From the NCBI GenBank assembly GCA_022494885.1, contig JAGVSM010004919.1, positions 1-64,000 on the forward strand: a stretch of DNA of 64,000 nucleotides, written 5' to 3'. Each line of letters begins with the position of its first letter. The first letter of the stretch is position 1. The position numbers and the translations under genes are program-made. The notes beneath the pieces were generated by a model. It ran no database searches. It was not told where the DNA came from and worked only from the letters and a program-made list of their open reading frames with translations. This stretch comes from Micrasema longulum. Its lineage: Eukaryota; Arthropoda; Insecta; Trichoptera; Brachycentridae. This document shows, piece after piece, positions 11,530 through 25,000 of the stretch.

Positions 11530-11870
11530 GATAAGTCCACCTCATTGTGTAGCAATTGCCGCGTTTGTCTACCATTCTTGAGATCCTGGGTTCGATTCCT
11601 AGCAAGGTCGACATGAAATGTTGATTTTAAAGGTAAGTCTGATCACCTTACCTTCATGTAACAGATACATAATACAATGCCTTTGACTAATGTTAGTAAA
11701 TATTAGTATGTAATCACTAAAAAACACAACTAAAAAAGTCACTAAGTGGTTATATATGTACTAATATTTACTAACACTAGTTAAAATGTTAATGCTTTAA
11801 TCGTAAATAATACAATGCCTTTGATTTATAAGTGCAGTGCCCTATGCACCATTGAGTGTGAAGAAGAATG
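11530..11870 (+). repeat. SINE-B copy in the HMG20 3' UTR
   Basis: The tRNA-like head has GTGTAGCAATTGCCGCGTTT and the B-box-like GGTTCGATTCC. The tail has GATCACCTTACCTTCATGTA and, at 11830, CAGTGCCCTATGCACCATTG. The middle is replaced by AT-rich DNA at about 11680-11820. Confidence 0.65.
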
Positions 11871-11884
11871 ATTTTTTGTTTTTG

Positions 11885-12064
11885 TAAAAGAAAAATTTGC
11901 GTTCTTATGATTTACCCAAATATTTCATTTTGAGGGCCATTTTCAACGAGTTGTAAATAACTCACTATTAGAAAATGGAATCACATTGGGGTAGAGTGGG
12001 ATTCGAACCTCGGACCTTTGGTCCGTGAGTCCGAGACACTAGCCACGGGACCACAACCCGATTT
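11885..12064 (-). repeat. SINE-A copy in the HMG20 3' UTR
   Basis: Nearly identical to the copy at 1465-1648, from the tail (TTTGCGTTCTTATGATTTACCC on plus) to the head complement (CCACGGGACCACAACCCGAT). It is one of the two youngest-looking copies. Confidence 0.75.
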
Positions 12065-13540
12065 TAAATTATGATGAATGATTTAATAATTAATTGATAC
12101 TTTAATTTTATACTTTTATGTTGATGTCCCATGAACGCGTGCCTCGCTATGAAACAACATTGTAGCCTTCTGAAGCCTATACATATACGCCAATATGCAC
12201 ATTTTTCTTTGTTTGTTCGCCTCAACTTGTATTGCGTTAGCTATATTACTGGTGTGAATCTAGCACGGCCTAAGTCGTGGCTGCCTTTGATTCTTTCGTA
12301 GCTTCCGCTGGATATAAATGCATATTTGTATGAATTATGTACTTCCATTTTATGCAACAACTGTCTAGAAATTTAATCTGTGTAAATAAGTGTATGATTA
12401 GTCATATAAGTGAAATAAACATTTTTTACTCTATTTTCTTATTTATTTAAAAGGTATTTTGCCACTACAATATTTCCCTGTTACCGCAGATTAGATGCAG
12501 ATCTAATCTAGCATCGTTCCTGTTGTTTTATTTTTAAAATTTATTTTATCAAAAAAGTTTTACAATTATCTTTCTTGATATATATAAATATGATATTTAT
12601 ACATTTTTTACTCAACGTTTCTACCTCTAATGGAAAAGGATGCTGGTGTTAACAAGAGGGAGTTATTACACTTTTTTTTATTATTTTAAAAACAATCCAA
12701 ATACATATTTATTATTACAAAAATCGATGAATACAGCTTGGAATTTAGGATGGAGTGGATTTTATATGATCCTTTAGTTTGAATTTAAATACTTTTATAT
12801 TTTCAATACCTTTTATTTTGACAGATAATTAATTATTCTTTTTTCCCCAGAAAGAATAATGATTTTGTACTGCACTTGTGTTGCAACCATACATAAACGC
12901 TTAAATTAAAGGGAAATCTTGTTACATATGGATATTTTTCTCTATAAAAACTTGTATATTTTGTTCTTTTTGAGAAATTATTTTGCTGTATTTATACAAA
13001 CTTCTTTAAATACTAAATCAGATAGATGCATACTTAGTTTTTTTAGTTATAAACTTTTTTCGTAAAATTAACCCTTAGCTACGTTAGTACACCTGCGTGG
13101 CACTCCGTACCGCAAATTGTTTTGAGTCGTTTCTCACCGATGAGTTTTCAATGAGAAAAATTGTAACGGGATGATTAGGAGATCTAAATAAAAAACCACA
13201 AAAATACATTTGATACATCAAATCACCGTAATTGAGTATGAAAGATATAAATAAAAAATGTATGACCAATACAAAATAAAATAAAACAGTAATGTATGAA
13301 TATTTTCCAAATTCACAAAACAAGTAGGCAGTGTTAGTAGCGTCAAATTAACTCAAGAATAAAGATAAGCGTTACACAATACTTAGAAATTAAAAAAAAA
13401 AAGTGTTTTCATTTATTTATTCAGATATTTAAAACATTACAGAAAAAAAGACACAATTCATTCTAAATGCAATAATAGATCACAAATTACAGTAGATACT
13501 TATGTTATTAAAATAATATAACAAAATGTAAAAAGAAAAA

Positions 13541-14140
13541 TTAAAAATTAGAAAGTGCTTTCCTAAGGGAAGGCCCACTGTCGTGAAATATGTCGTCATC
13601 CGAGGCGATGTAATTAAGTAGCAAGATTGCTCTACCAACCGGCATAACCATTGACAGGTTGGTTCTGCATCGTGGTAAGTAAAACAATCGATGCTTTTTT
13701 TGTCGATAATAGTTATCAGGTACGAACAGACCTACATCCATCAGAATTTCTGAGTTGTGTATGCGACCACCAATCACCTGGAAAAAGTGAACTCTCAAAT
13801 GAACGTCCCTCCTCCTCCATAATGACTGATAGCCTAGCATCCCCAGTAAAATGTCGGTTGGGAAGAGCCAAGGATAATATCCACACTCTTTTAGGTACAG
13901 ATAGCGCAGAAATTTCTTCTGCACTCTCTCCACCATTAAAGAGTATCGAGCCTCATGTGGGGACCAAACGACTTCTTACCAAGGAATTATACAATGTCCT
14001 CATAATCTGAGTGTTAGAAAAGATCGTGGCATTTCTAAGAACAAAACCAAGCATTTTAAGGGAGTCATTACATAGATTCACTATATGAAGATTAAAAGAT
14101 AACTGAGCGTCAAAAAGTATCACACAATACTTAGGTACTC
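13541..14140 (-). mobile_element. Non-LTR retrotransposon remnant, C-terminal RT part (Jockey/CR1-like)
   Basis: The minus strand reads, in pieces, SLKMLGFVLRNATIFSNTQI, then VQKKFLRYLYLKECGYYP and CRTNLSMVMP. This is the thumb and C-terminal part of a non-LTR reverse transcriptase protein. The same domain, about half identical, lies in Vav intron 8 (30640-31330). The frame shifts between the two pieces, so it is dead. No catalytic FxDD motif is retained here. Confidence 0.75.
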
Positions 14141-14714
14141 AAGTATTGTTAACTTTGTAAAATTAAAAAAAAACTGTCAGTTAAATAATCGTAGGTGTCT
14201 ACCTGAATAATATTGTATTGGAAAAAAAGGAACTGTTACACATAAAACATTTAAGCTCATTACTTAAATAAACTCCGAAAATAAAAAATCTCCGAAAGCT
14301 ACACATGTTTCCTTATTGAGGTTTAATTTAGTAATGAATTTATCAAATGAAATTATCACATTTTATGTTTTTTAGACTTGGTTGATATAATAAAATAGAA
14401 TTATATTTCTATTTGAAACATAAACAATTTGGACCTTCCTACTTTGACACTCGATGACAGACATCCAGTTACCTAACAGTTTTTAACCTGCAGCACTTTC
14501 AATCTATAGTGCGAATAATGAACTACGACATATGGCCCTACTGGTGATTCGGCTTGAATTCGCCGGGTTATTTTTAAAAAAGCGGCACCCAGTACCGCTG
14601 CACGTGTTGATATGAGTTAATAAAGGATGTAAATTTGATTTAAAGCATCCTCCAACGATTTTATTTGCTGTCCACAAATGTTGTGATCCGTGCATTGTGC
14701 AAGGCGACAAACAT
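14141..14714. other. Intergenic stretch without a supported feature
   Basis: AT-rich. A minus-strand frame of 68 codons at 14504-14710 resembles nothing I know and has no support. Nothing else is seen. Confidence 0.5.
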
Positions 14715-14990
14715 TTTTTGACAAAATCAAGAAAGGACGCTGCATTGGTTTGGAGGTGTAGAGCGAATAAACAGCTAAAAACGGCTAAAAAGATTTACAA
14801 TTTAGATGGAAAAAATAATGAAAAGGCATGAATACTTTGAAGATGGACACGTCAAATAATGGAATAATCATTGTGCATGGGTGAGAAGATGTATGGATGT
14901 AGAGGAAGCTCGGTATCGAAAGACAGTAAAGTGGAATATTATCCTTTCAGCCTACGGTGTTTTATTTTTGCTGTACAATTGTACAGCTAA
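14715..14990 (+). mobile_element. Non-LTR retrotransposon 3' coding remnant (tail family T)
   Basis: Broken frames contain the pattern D-KIKKGR... and, further on, RCMDVEEARY. Related pieces lie at 25000-25205, 36065-36460 and 57985-58415, where the pattern is clearer (GRPRK-W-DQI, ...MNVEEAR). Low conservation and stops mark it as old. Confidence 0.55.
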
Positions 14991-15610
14991 GTTTCTCGAA
15001 ACTGTATAAAAAAATCATAAAAAATATTTTGATTAAAATAAACTACTTTGAACGATAGTGATGTCTCTTCAAAATCAACAAATGAATGGGTGTTTTAAAT
15101 AATCAAAAACATTTTTTATATACAATTATTTTATTACTAATTATGGTTTTTAAGAGAAAAATTTGAATAAATAAATAAATTACCCATTGCACTGAATTCC
15201 CGCATTGTTAGGAAATTTATTTACCATACATGATGTCCTAGGTTCGATTTCTACATTTTATTGTAGTATTTTATGGTCTACAGACTGATTTAAAGCCAGA
15301 ATGCAAATTCTAAATGTATTTTTCGTTTATTTTATCTGCATTGAGTTTATTAATAATTGTTAATAATCGTCATTTCATTAATTTAATTTATAAATGGGAT
15401 TTCCTTTATTTTATAGGTGAATATTTCGAATGTTTTCATTAAAAAATATGAAATCTAATTCGCAAAACCCACAAATTTTAATGTTTGAATCTAAGCATTC
15501 AAAAAATGGCGGTATTTTTAGTTACATTCACCATCACAACATGGCGAAAGATAAGAAAATATTTTGTCAATCTATCGCTTCGTTCGTTGAATTAAGTTCA
15601 ACATCGTCCT

Positions 15611-15617
15611 TATAAAG
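15611..15617 (+). promoter_or_regulatory. Vav: TATA-like box upstream of Vav
   Basis: TATAAAG lies about 250 bp before the Vav start codon, in a relatively GC-balanced stretch (15540-15660). Possible core promoter. The spacing to the transcription start cannot be checked. Confidence 0.25.
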
Positions 15618-15863
15618 CTTCGACCAATCGACACAGGGAACAAATGGAACCAACCAATAGGCGTAGTGTATTTTTTGACATAAGAGAAACTAATTGATAT
15701 CCGAACGAACTTGATTAAGTTGTCAAAAAGTGGTGTTTGGTGATGTTTGCTGTAGAATTTGTGTGTCAATGATCAATTAACCCGTATTTATTAATGGGAT
15801 CCGAATATAAATAGAATTGTAAAAAACATAATCAGTGTTATGTGATACTATACACCTGTGAAA

Positions 15864-16082
15864 ATGGCGACAGGGGGTGAAGAATTGTGGAGAGAATGTG
15901 CTTCATGGTTAACGAGATGCGGTCTCCTACGGCCAGACCACAAGGCGAATTGGCCCCAAAGCACCATCCAGGATTTGGCCTATACCCTCAGGGATGGAGT
16001 GTTACTCTGCAATCTTCTAAATGTTATCGATCCTGGAAGTGTAGACATGAAGGACGTAAACATGAGGCCGCAGATGGCTCAG
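15864..16082 (+). CDS. Vav: Vav exon 1: start codon and first half of the CH domain
   Basis: Residues 1-73. LWRECASWLTRCGLL and LRDGVLLCNLLN (42-53), then NMRPQMAQ, match the start of vertebrate Vav CH (ELWRQCTHWL, LRDGVLLCQLLN, NLRPQMSQ). The codon before ATG 15864 is in frame but not an ATG. It ends in phase 0 at GTTCGT. Confidence 0.92.
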
Positions 16083-19000
16083 GTTCGTGGACTCAATTCC
16101 TAGTAAAAGTTCAATGTCATACGCAGAATCTCTCTTTACATATCCCATTTTAATGTTTTCCCCAGTAATTGACGTCATGTTTACCAAAACATTGATAATC
16201 GTCTACTTGGGTTTCCGTTTTAAACGAAAATGTCGAATTTACAACTGTCAAACCCAACCTAGACTAAACATCCACTTATGCATATGAATATTTCGGTTTG
16301 ATTTTTGACGATTTTTTAACACTTTGTAATGTTTGATGCTTCGGATAGGAAAAGGAGTTGTATGTGGTGAGGAAATTTGATTGAATTTATTATTTTTAGT
16401 GCTAAAGGCTTGAAACATCTTGAAAAACTGTTCAAATATTTGCCATCAAATACAATAGCTGTCATTCACTTTGTTTATCTATAAGTAATAAGTCATGGAA
16501 CATCTGCTCGGCTCTATAACAACTCCCGAGTCACATTTTTAGCTACATAAATGGTAGATTGCATTCATTTAGTTTTACCACGTACCTATATATTTTAAAT
16601 GCATTTTTAAAAGAATCAGTGCATCATAATAAAGAGTTACATAAATATTATGTAAAACTACATTAAGTAGTTACTTATTCTAATAATATCAATATTACGA
16701 TGTGTTTGATTGACTTAAAAAACAAAATCGTAAGTATGTTCTAATTTCAAAATATTTAAATCTATCATAATAGCGAACCCAGTGAAAAAGAGAACTAAAA
16801 AAAGAGGCCAACTGTTTTTCAACCAATGACAATTATTATTCTTTCTAAAATTTAAAATTACTTGACTTAAATCAGTACTTACTTAATGAAATGAGCCATA
16901 TCTTATTATGTTATATGCCGAATGCATTTGTATGGTCTCCTCCGGCAGCCATATTTTCTTACTCGTGCAGATCTACGTGTATAGATTTGTGTTAGTTATG
17001 TCGATGTATTGATGTGGTTTTTAATAAACAGAGCGTTTACGGATTCGAAATTATAAATCAACATTCAAGCGGATGAAAATACAGTTCTGTGTGTGAAATA
17101 GAACCGGAACCCCGGATAAGTGTTTTCCACTCATCAGCTACTCTCAGATAAAAATCGTAAAAAGGAAAACGAGTAAATATGATTCCGCCTCGTGGTGGAG
17201 TGGTTGGCGCATCCGTCTACCGTGCTTGAGATCTTGGGTTCGATTCCTGTTTTACACGTCAATATTTCACTGTCCCTGGACTGGCACCTGGAGCGTAAGG
17301 CTGATCACCTTATCTTCATGTAACAGATGATTGAAATATTTACATTTGGTGTTCTTGTGTAGTACCCTATCCACCATCGAGTACACGGTATATGACAATG
17401 AAGATAACTTATACATCTGATCTCGAAACAATCTTCATACTGTGAAAATCAGTATCTGCTAATCCTAGCTGCCAGCTATTTTTAAAAACAATTTTCCTTT
17501 ACAAGCACTCCCGGTTACATAAAATTCTCAAATCTTCAGATGGATTGATTTTAGGCCCTAGTGAGTTGCCATGATTTGCATCTGTAGCGGAGAATAGGTG
17601 TTATACACTCGTTATATTTTATTTTATTTTATTTTATTTCATTGGAAAGCCAACAGACATTTATACATTTATAAGAATCAATTATACCATAAATACATAT
17701 CATAAAGTCCAATTAGAGGCTTCCACATAATATTGTTATTGTAAATGTAAAATTATACATAACATAAAATAACTAATCATACAAAACTTATAATATTACT
17801 AGAAATGTAAATGAATATTGGTCACACAGTTGCACATTACAATAAATAATACAAATATAGTTGACCATACAGTGTTCATTTATTATGTGCCTACATACAG
17901 AACTGCACATCACCTGCATAATATAGGCTGCGGATTCAAGGCGCAACATCATAACTTGAATTATTTTTGGAAATTTCACTTTTAAAAGAAGTTAAAGATA
18001 TGTTATTAATATCAATACAATTTAATTTCTGATTACACATATGGCAGGTTCTATTTACAAATGAATTTTGAAAAGATTTAGTTTTACATTTAGAAATTTT
18101 AAAAAGAGATTGGATATAGGTGGCATTTGGTTTTCACCAAGTAAATATCCCATCTCCATACAGCCTTTATACTATGAACTGCGCCTGCTATTCCTAGCTG
18201 CCAGGGGCGAATCGTCAAAGTAAGTGGTTATGCACAGCTTACCATCATATTTGACTTTTAATAATAATAATTTATAGTAACCATGTTTATGGGAAAATAA
18301 ATAAAATAATCGTTATTTATTATAAATCACCATTTATATCTTTCTACAAAAAATATCTATGAAGTGTGCCCAGCGCCAGCGCCCAGTCCATTCTCACTGA
18401 ACGATGAAACTAGCCGATTACCTCAGCTTATTCTTCCAGACAAAAAAGTACACTGTATTTTTCATCTTTAACCCAAGTCGGCTTTTTTAGTACTATAACA
18501 AACTTCCAGATTACAAATATTTTTAGAAGATTCTTTATTTGAAAACTAGTATTTCGAACATTATTTCCGAATGACTATTTTTCTTTGATGGGATACCGTT
18601 GACATATTATGTATCACATAGGACAGGTGGCGTTTGCAGTGGCCGTTTTAGGTATTATTCATTTTAAAAGAAATCGGCCAGTGCTCAAGTCTTGACAGTA
18701 CTGTCAATGACAGATCATGATGTAAATATCTGCTGAATGTCATTGTGGTATTTGTTAATAAACTTTTGTACAATTTTAGTATTCTATTAAAATAGTGTAG
18801 AATAAAACTATGTATATCGCGTGATTCATAATAATTGTTGTTTGAGTTGATTTTCACAGAACCACAAAAAAAATAGTCATTTATAATTACATTACTTACA
18901 TGTTATGTAAGTACTTTATATGTAGTACAAATTATTGAACATTTTTAATAGATTACCTATAAAATAAATCACGGCTCGCCACTGCTAGCTGCACCCCCAG

Positions 19001-22000
19001 CTCTTTTAAAGGCTCCAATTTCCCCTTACATACAATCCTAGATATTTAAAATTCTCAACTCTTTCGATGGCTCGGTCAGTCAGGGGATTTTTTAAAAAAG
19101 AAACACATTATTTTGAAATTTTCTTTTCTCTCTCTTGAACAATTTACTCTTTGATCCTTAAAGCATTTCAAATTTCTGCCGGCAGTGTGTACTAGATATA
19201 GAACACCAGTAAAGGCTATTTCTCTGTGTGGCTAATATAAACACAATAGATTTAAGTCATTTTCTCATTAAATAATAGCTTTTTTACTTTGAATTATAAA
19301 TGAAATACTTAATGCTGTATTTGTTATTTTGCCTTTACAAAATAAATACAAATTCTGACAGACATACTCTCGAAACTGACAGTAGTATTTATGCACATAC
19401 ATAGTGTAAAAATAATTAATATTGTTACAACTTTTCAATTTATGTAGGTATAAAATTAGTCTGCTGAGAAATTTATTGCAGGTGACACATATATATATTT
19501 TTTTCTATTTATTAATTTAAGTATTTATCACTAAAATGTTTTGGATAAAAATATAGCTACTCTTTAGTGCTTTCAAATATACATTTTAATATTAATCAAG
19601 TCACATTATTCCATATTTATTTCATGATCATGACATCTGTGCATGCTGTGAAAAAATTAATACTTATGTCCAAATCATATTCTCTGCCATTGAGTAAAAA
19701 CAAAGTCACTAACTATTGTGTCATTGAAAAACTTATCCATCATTTTCATTAAATTTCTGTAATCATTACAGAAGTAATAAATTACACTTTGGTAGTTTTT
19801 TCTATTTTAACATAATATAATAGTTTGGTTGGGACAAAACCTTGTCACTGGTCAATATAAAGAAGTAGTTAAAGCTGAAAATACGTGTTAGCATTTAAAC
19901 AGTGATTATACTGCAATTCTACTAAGAAATGTCAATAGATCTCAATATATTTTTTAATTAATCAATGTTTTTGTTTACAAAAGATACATAGATTCATCAC
20001 CCTAACTTGTAAAACTCGCAAGTCCACAATGGTCAAAGACAATATTTTAGCATTTTTTGTTAGGACTTCAAATAATCTGTATGTGTGTAAAACTTGTATA
20101 TTCTTACAGTGTTACACTATTTTTTTTAATGTGTATTGAAAAAAAACTTCGCTATAATTTGTTACTAAAGTAAAAACTGTTTTTACTCTCCCCTGAACAA
20201 AAGTAAGTTTTAAGTAAGACCAACGATATTTTGTTGTTTTACATAAGCTAAATAATTGTTTTATTAAGTTATTTATTTTAAAATCTGAAGTAGTCAAGCC
20301 TGTATTGAAAGAGTCCAATTGAGGACTATTTTTTCAATATTCAACATTCAGTTGAAACATATATTTTCAGGAGAGGATTTTTTGTAATTCTATTCAAATC
20401 ACGTGAACAATCTTTGTTTTCAAAGTTACACTCTACGACTAAGCCTGAGTTAGTCTGATTTATAATTTATGTATAGTTTATAATTTTCTTTTATATTTTA
20501 TATGCGCCTAATATAAATGACTGAAATTATAGATAAAATATTGTATTTTGAAAAAACAATACGACTTTGATATTTTTTAAGAGTTTTTTTCAGGTTTTTG
20601 CTTCTTCAAATTGAAAATAAAAACCAAATCACCATGTGGAGCGAATATTGTATAGCATAGCTTGATACTCCAGTTTTACATCAAACCATAAAATTTTCCA
20701 ATCAAATCTGTGTATTTTATACTTTTATTTTTCATACTACTGAATTTAGTATTTTTTATTAAAATCAAACAGAGATATTGAAGGGAATCCAAGGGGTGGG
20801 GATGGCATGCTGACCTTTGTTCATACATCCTTCTCGCTCATTTATCTGCATGGAGTTTGTATTCCTTAGGAATAATTTAGTTAATTTTCCTCTAAGCGCA
20901 GCTGGCACAGGGTTCCCGAGGATTTTATTACAGCTGCGGGATGCTGGGCTTTTAGATCCCCTCAATGTTGAGTTTAGTCTGTGTCTCTTATAATTAAATA
21001 AGTAAAATTCCTGTTTTTTATACATGCATCTATCACTTCCTCTGGTGTATTCAAGAGATAAGTTATTTCCAGATTAGGCGCATATAAAAAATAAAATAAT
21101 TATTTTGTTTATTTAATTTTAACTTCCGTAATCACCCTTCCTTGAAAAAATATTTTCATAAGTATACCAGGAAAATACACTTTTTTGACGTAAAATGCAA
21201 CATTAAAATAATATAAAATAGTTTTTGACTATTAAAATATGTAAAATCCTACCTCTCACGACCAACATCCGACTACTGTTAGTTTATATTGAACCTACGT
21301 GATTTGTGATAGAACCTCGGTGAATTACTTTTGTTCCTGCGTGAGTTGAGATTAAACTTGCTCGAGTTGAAACCGGACTTATGTGAGTTTAGATTGAACC
21401 TGTGTAAGTTTAGATTTAGTTTTGATTCAACTTATTGACACTCGTGTTTGTGTGTACAGTTCCTGTGCCTGCGCAACATCCGCGTGTTCCTGAAGGCGTG
21501 CCACGAGCGCCTGCAGCTGCGGGAGGCCGACCTGTTCGACCCGTCTATGCTGTTTGACCTCAGCAACTTCCACCGGGTACTCTGCACCCTGGCCCGCCTC
21601 AGCCAGTGCCCCAAGGCCTGCTCCAAGGGAATACAGTAAGTCCAGGTGTTTGGCACAAAACACCATTTATCGATACCTTTCATTTCTATCCTTTCCTCGA
21701 CCCATTCTCACGGTACCTACCTTAACATCAAGATACAAAAACAAAAGACTTTGGATTCGGAACATTTTACATTATAAAATATAAAATTGTAAACAATACT
21801 TGCGCTGATAAACAATAAAATAATGATTTGATTTAAGTTATTTACTGTCAATTCTTGATGGAATTCCATTGTAATGATATAATAACTTATATTTGAATAT
21901 AAGTTACAAGTTAAAAATACTTTGTACACTTCCACTTATTTGTTTGACCAATTAGCACTTTCACGTCACGTTCACGGCGTCTTCAGACTTTTAAATATTA

Positions 22001-25000
22001 TGCGGTGCAAAGATAATTTATTCTTCTTCTTCCAAGTCGGTCCCTCAATGCTGAGGATCGTGATCACCATGAACACTTCTGATTAGTCTGTTCCATTCCA
22101 CTCTGCCCTCAGCCCGACAAACTGACTCATCAAATTTTAGCCCCGTAGCCACCTTTATTTAGTCAGTCCATCTATATGGAATTCTACCCCGGCTTCTCCT
22201 ACCTTCAACTCGGCCAGATATTTTTGTATTTTTAGATTGTCTGGCTCACGCCTAGCAATATGTCCAAAGAAAGACAGTATCCTTCTCAAACACATTACTG
22301 ATAGACGAGTTGTAATATGGCGCTCTTCCAGTATCGATGCATTCGTCCTTCCGGCTGTCCAAGGCACACGCAGCAGCCTTCTCCAACACCACATCTCGAA
22401 TGTCATCTATTAGTTCAAGGTCTTGCATCTGTCTTGTTCTTATGAGACTGCCATCTCTGTCTACAATCATTAGCCTTGTCTTACTTTTATTTATTTTCAG
22501 ACCCAGAGCCTCACTCTCCAACTCTATCCGTATGAAGGCTTCTACTAGCTCGGTTTCATCTTTGGCAATCAGTGTCGTGTCGTCTGCATATCTCAGATTT
22601 GATATTTGTTGACCTCCCACTTTGACACCACCATTCCACCCATCCATAATTTTATAAAACTAAATATTCTCTTAAGTGTAGGTACATTAAAAAAAATAAG
22701 TCAAAAGAAATTCAATACATAACTTTTCAATGAAACAGAGTTGAGAGCGCTAATTGGTCAAATAAATAAGTTAAAGTATTTTTAATTTGTAACCTATATT
22801 CAAATATTTATTTATACAAATAAATATATATTACAAAAAAATAATAAAGTATCCCTAACTCTATGAGGCCAAGAGTCCTGTGTTGAGTTGGGATACAACA
22901 TAATGGAAAGTGGAAGCATGCAAAAATAAACATTTATAATTATTACTTAAACATATATTTCAATAAACATCTGGACAACACGCTTAATAGTATATATATA
23001 TAAAATCTATTCAATATCTCGCAGCAATCTCCTGCAATGGTCTCTTCCCTTCTTTCTTCTTCTTTAACCTTGATCTCTCCACTGCTGGATAAAGACCTCT
23101 TCCAAACGTCTCCACTTCTTCCTATCACCCGCTTTCATCATCCATGGCTATAGAGGCAATGTCATTAACCCATCTTTTCTGTGGCCTTTGAACACTTCTT
23201 TGGTTTGCCCACGGTCTCCACTTAATTATTCTGGGTGTCCACCTGCTATCATTTATTTTTCCTTAGACTTATATTATATCAATGAACTAATGGTTTATCA
23301 TCGGGTGCTTAGACATTAGTGTTAATATTTTTTATAATAAAAGAGTAGACACAAATAATACCTCAACCAAAACAAAGTAAAATAATTCAAAAGTATAAAA
23401 AAGAAAAGAGGAAAAAAAATACAGTGAAATTATGAATAAACATACATTGATTATGGTTTTAATGCTCCTAGAAAGAAAAATGGTGGATGCTCAAAAGTAG
23501 TAAAATAATTCATAGTGCAATGAATTTCATCATTCAGTGTATTACTAATGAAGAACAGTGCATCAATATCACATTGAAGATAGGTCCACTCCCGTGCTCC
23601 GTTCCTTTTCTTAAATATTCCAACCTTTTACAAAAATGAATGATATTCGCTTTTGTTTACATAATACAGTCCACTTTATCGTTAACCTCTAGTTGAACAG
23701 TAAGTCCTGCATGTCCTACTTCGACAGTGAAAGCACTCCCTCCACCTATCCGAAAACAGTTTTAATGACTGGGTCTTCCTATCCAATTTCCCTCATACTA
23801 AAAACCAATTTTTTACAAAAAACGAGTTGCTTTTTAAAAATGCAATTTCGTAAACCGCGGTTTTAATTCAATTTAACTCTACGGCTTTCATTGCCCTTTT
23901 CACTGTGTGTTTGGCAGATTATACAGAGGACTTATGTCGAATATTGTCATTCTTCTTCATGACCTAAAACTGTGGTTTCTTGTATTAATTCAGTTACTAA
24001 AATGTATTTCCACTATGATATTTTAAAATAAATTTAATAATGTCAATTTAGATTGTTATTATCATTATTTTGAGAAATTACTTAACTTCGACGCCCTTCA
24101 TACAAGTCACCGAAAGATGATTTTTTAAAGACGATTTTTCAAGTCACAGAGAAAGGATTGTTAATACTACATTTGATAAGTACAATACCTAAGGTTAGGT
24201 TAGGTTAGAAATGAAAGTTAGGTTGATTATGACAAAGGAAAGCACAAATTATTTGTTCAATTCATACCCAGAGACATTGAGCTCCTTTAACAATATATAC
24301 AATTACCAACAATGTCTTTTACAATATAATCTCTAAAACGTGTTTAATATTTCTACAGGAGTTTTTCTGCTCAGAGAACACAGTCACAGGAAGACATTTA
24401 TAGAGATCTACAATCAATGTAAGTACTAATCAATATTGTCAAACATTCTTAATTTTATCATTAATATTTGAACCAATGACTTATTCAATCATTTAATTGT
24501 ATTTTTTTTTGTTTGTTGAAAAAAAATAAGAACACATTTTTTAAAAATTTTGTTTTTAGGCTTTGACAAAGGAACAGTCATGGTTTGACACTAGTCAGCA
24601 TATTAATTTATTTCTTTATCTACGTCCATAGAGCTTTTACATATACATATTATAAATAATTAAACATATCTGTACCTTAAAGTATAAAACACGGGAGTCT
24701 ACTTTTTGCCGTTTTAGTTGGGTATGCGGGATTACTTTAAGGGACCGTTCTTAGTAAAATGGTACCGTTGTGGGGATGAAGAAGTGGCTAAAGTTAAAAA
24801 TGCAGAAATTATCGCTTTAAGCTATTTTTTACGTCAATAAAACGCCAAAGTCCACTTTCATCCAAAAAATATTTTTTTTTTTTTTTAATAAAAATATTAA
24901 GTCTACTTTGTTTTAGTACAAAACACATTAAATTTCTTAGATTTTATAGCTGTTCAGATGCACGTAGTGTTTTTCTGGATAATTATGCTGTGCGTCGTTC

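Larger units (their letters stand above)
11255..12440 (+). other. HMG20A: Probable HMG20 3' untranslated region
   Basis: Non-coding, with mixed composition and stretches that are not repeat-like (11255-11520 and 12065-12420). Two poly(A) signals fit: AATAAA at 11452-11457 and AATAAA at 12414-12419. The second is followed by a T-rich stretch and would give a UTR of about 1.2 kb containing one SINE-B and one SINE-A insertion. Which site is used cannot be told from the sequence. Confidence 0.45.
16083..21459 (+). other. Vav: Vav intron 1 (5.4 kb)
   Basis: Mostly unique AT-rich DNA. It holds one SINE-B (17080-17420), two related short blocks (17455-17560 and 18970-19085, sharing CTAGCTGC...AAATTCTCAA), an ATTTT microsatellite (about 17617-17640) and degenerate 22 bp repeats at its 3' end (21285-21425). 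No alternative first exon was recognised. Confidence 0.6.

Noticed and set aside
11165..11614. 149-codon minus-strand ORF as a gene
   Set aside because: It covers HMG20 exon 7, its 3' UTR and a SINE-B head; it begins in the SINE and has no protein resemblance.
22155..22647. Intact retrotransposon gene
   Set aside because: The YADD and post-RT parts are in different frames with missing sequence; the endonuclease and most of the RT are absent.
24191..24208. Interstitial telomere array (TTAGG)
   Set aside because: Only three units, within chance expectation for an AT-rich genome.
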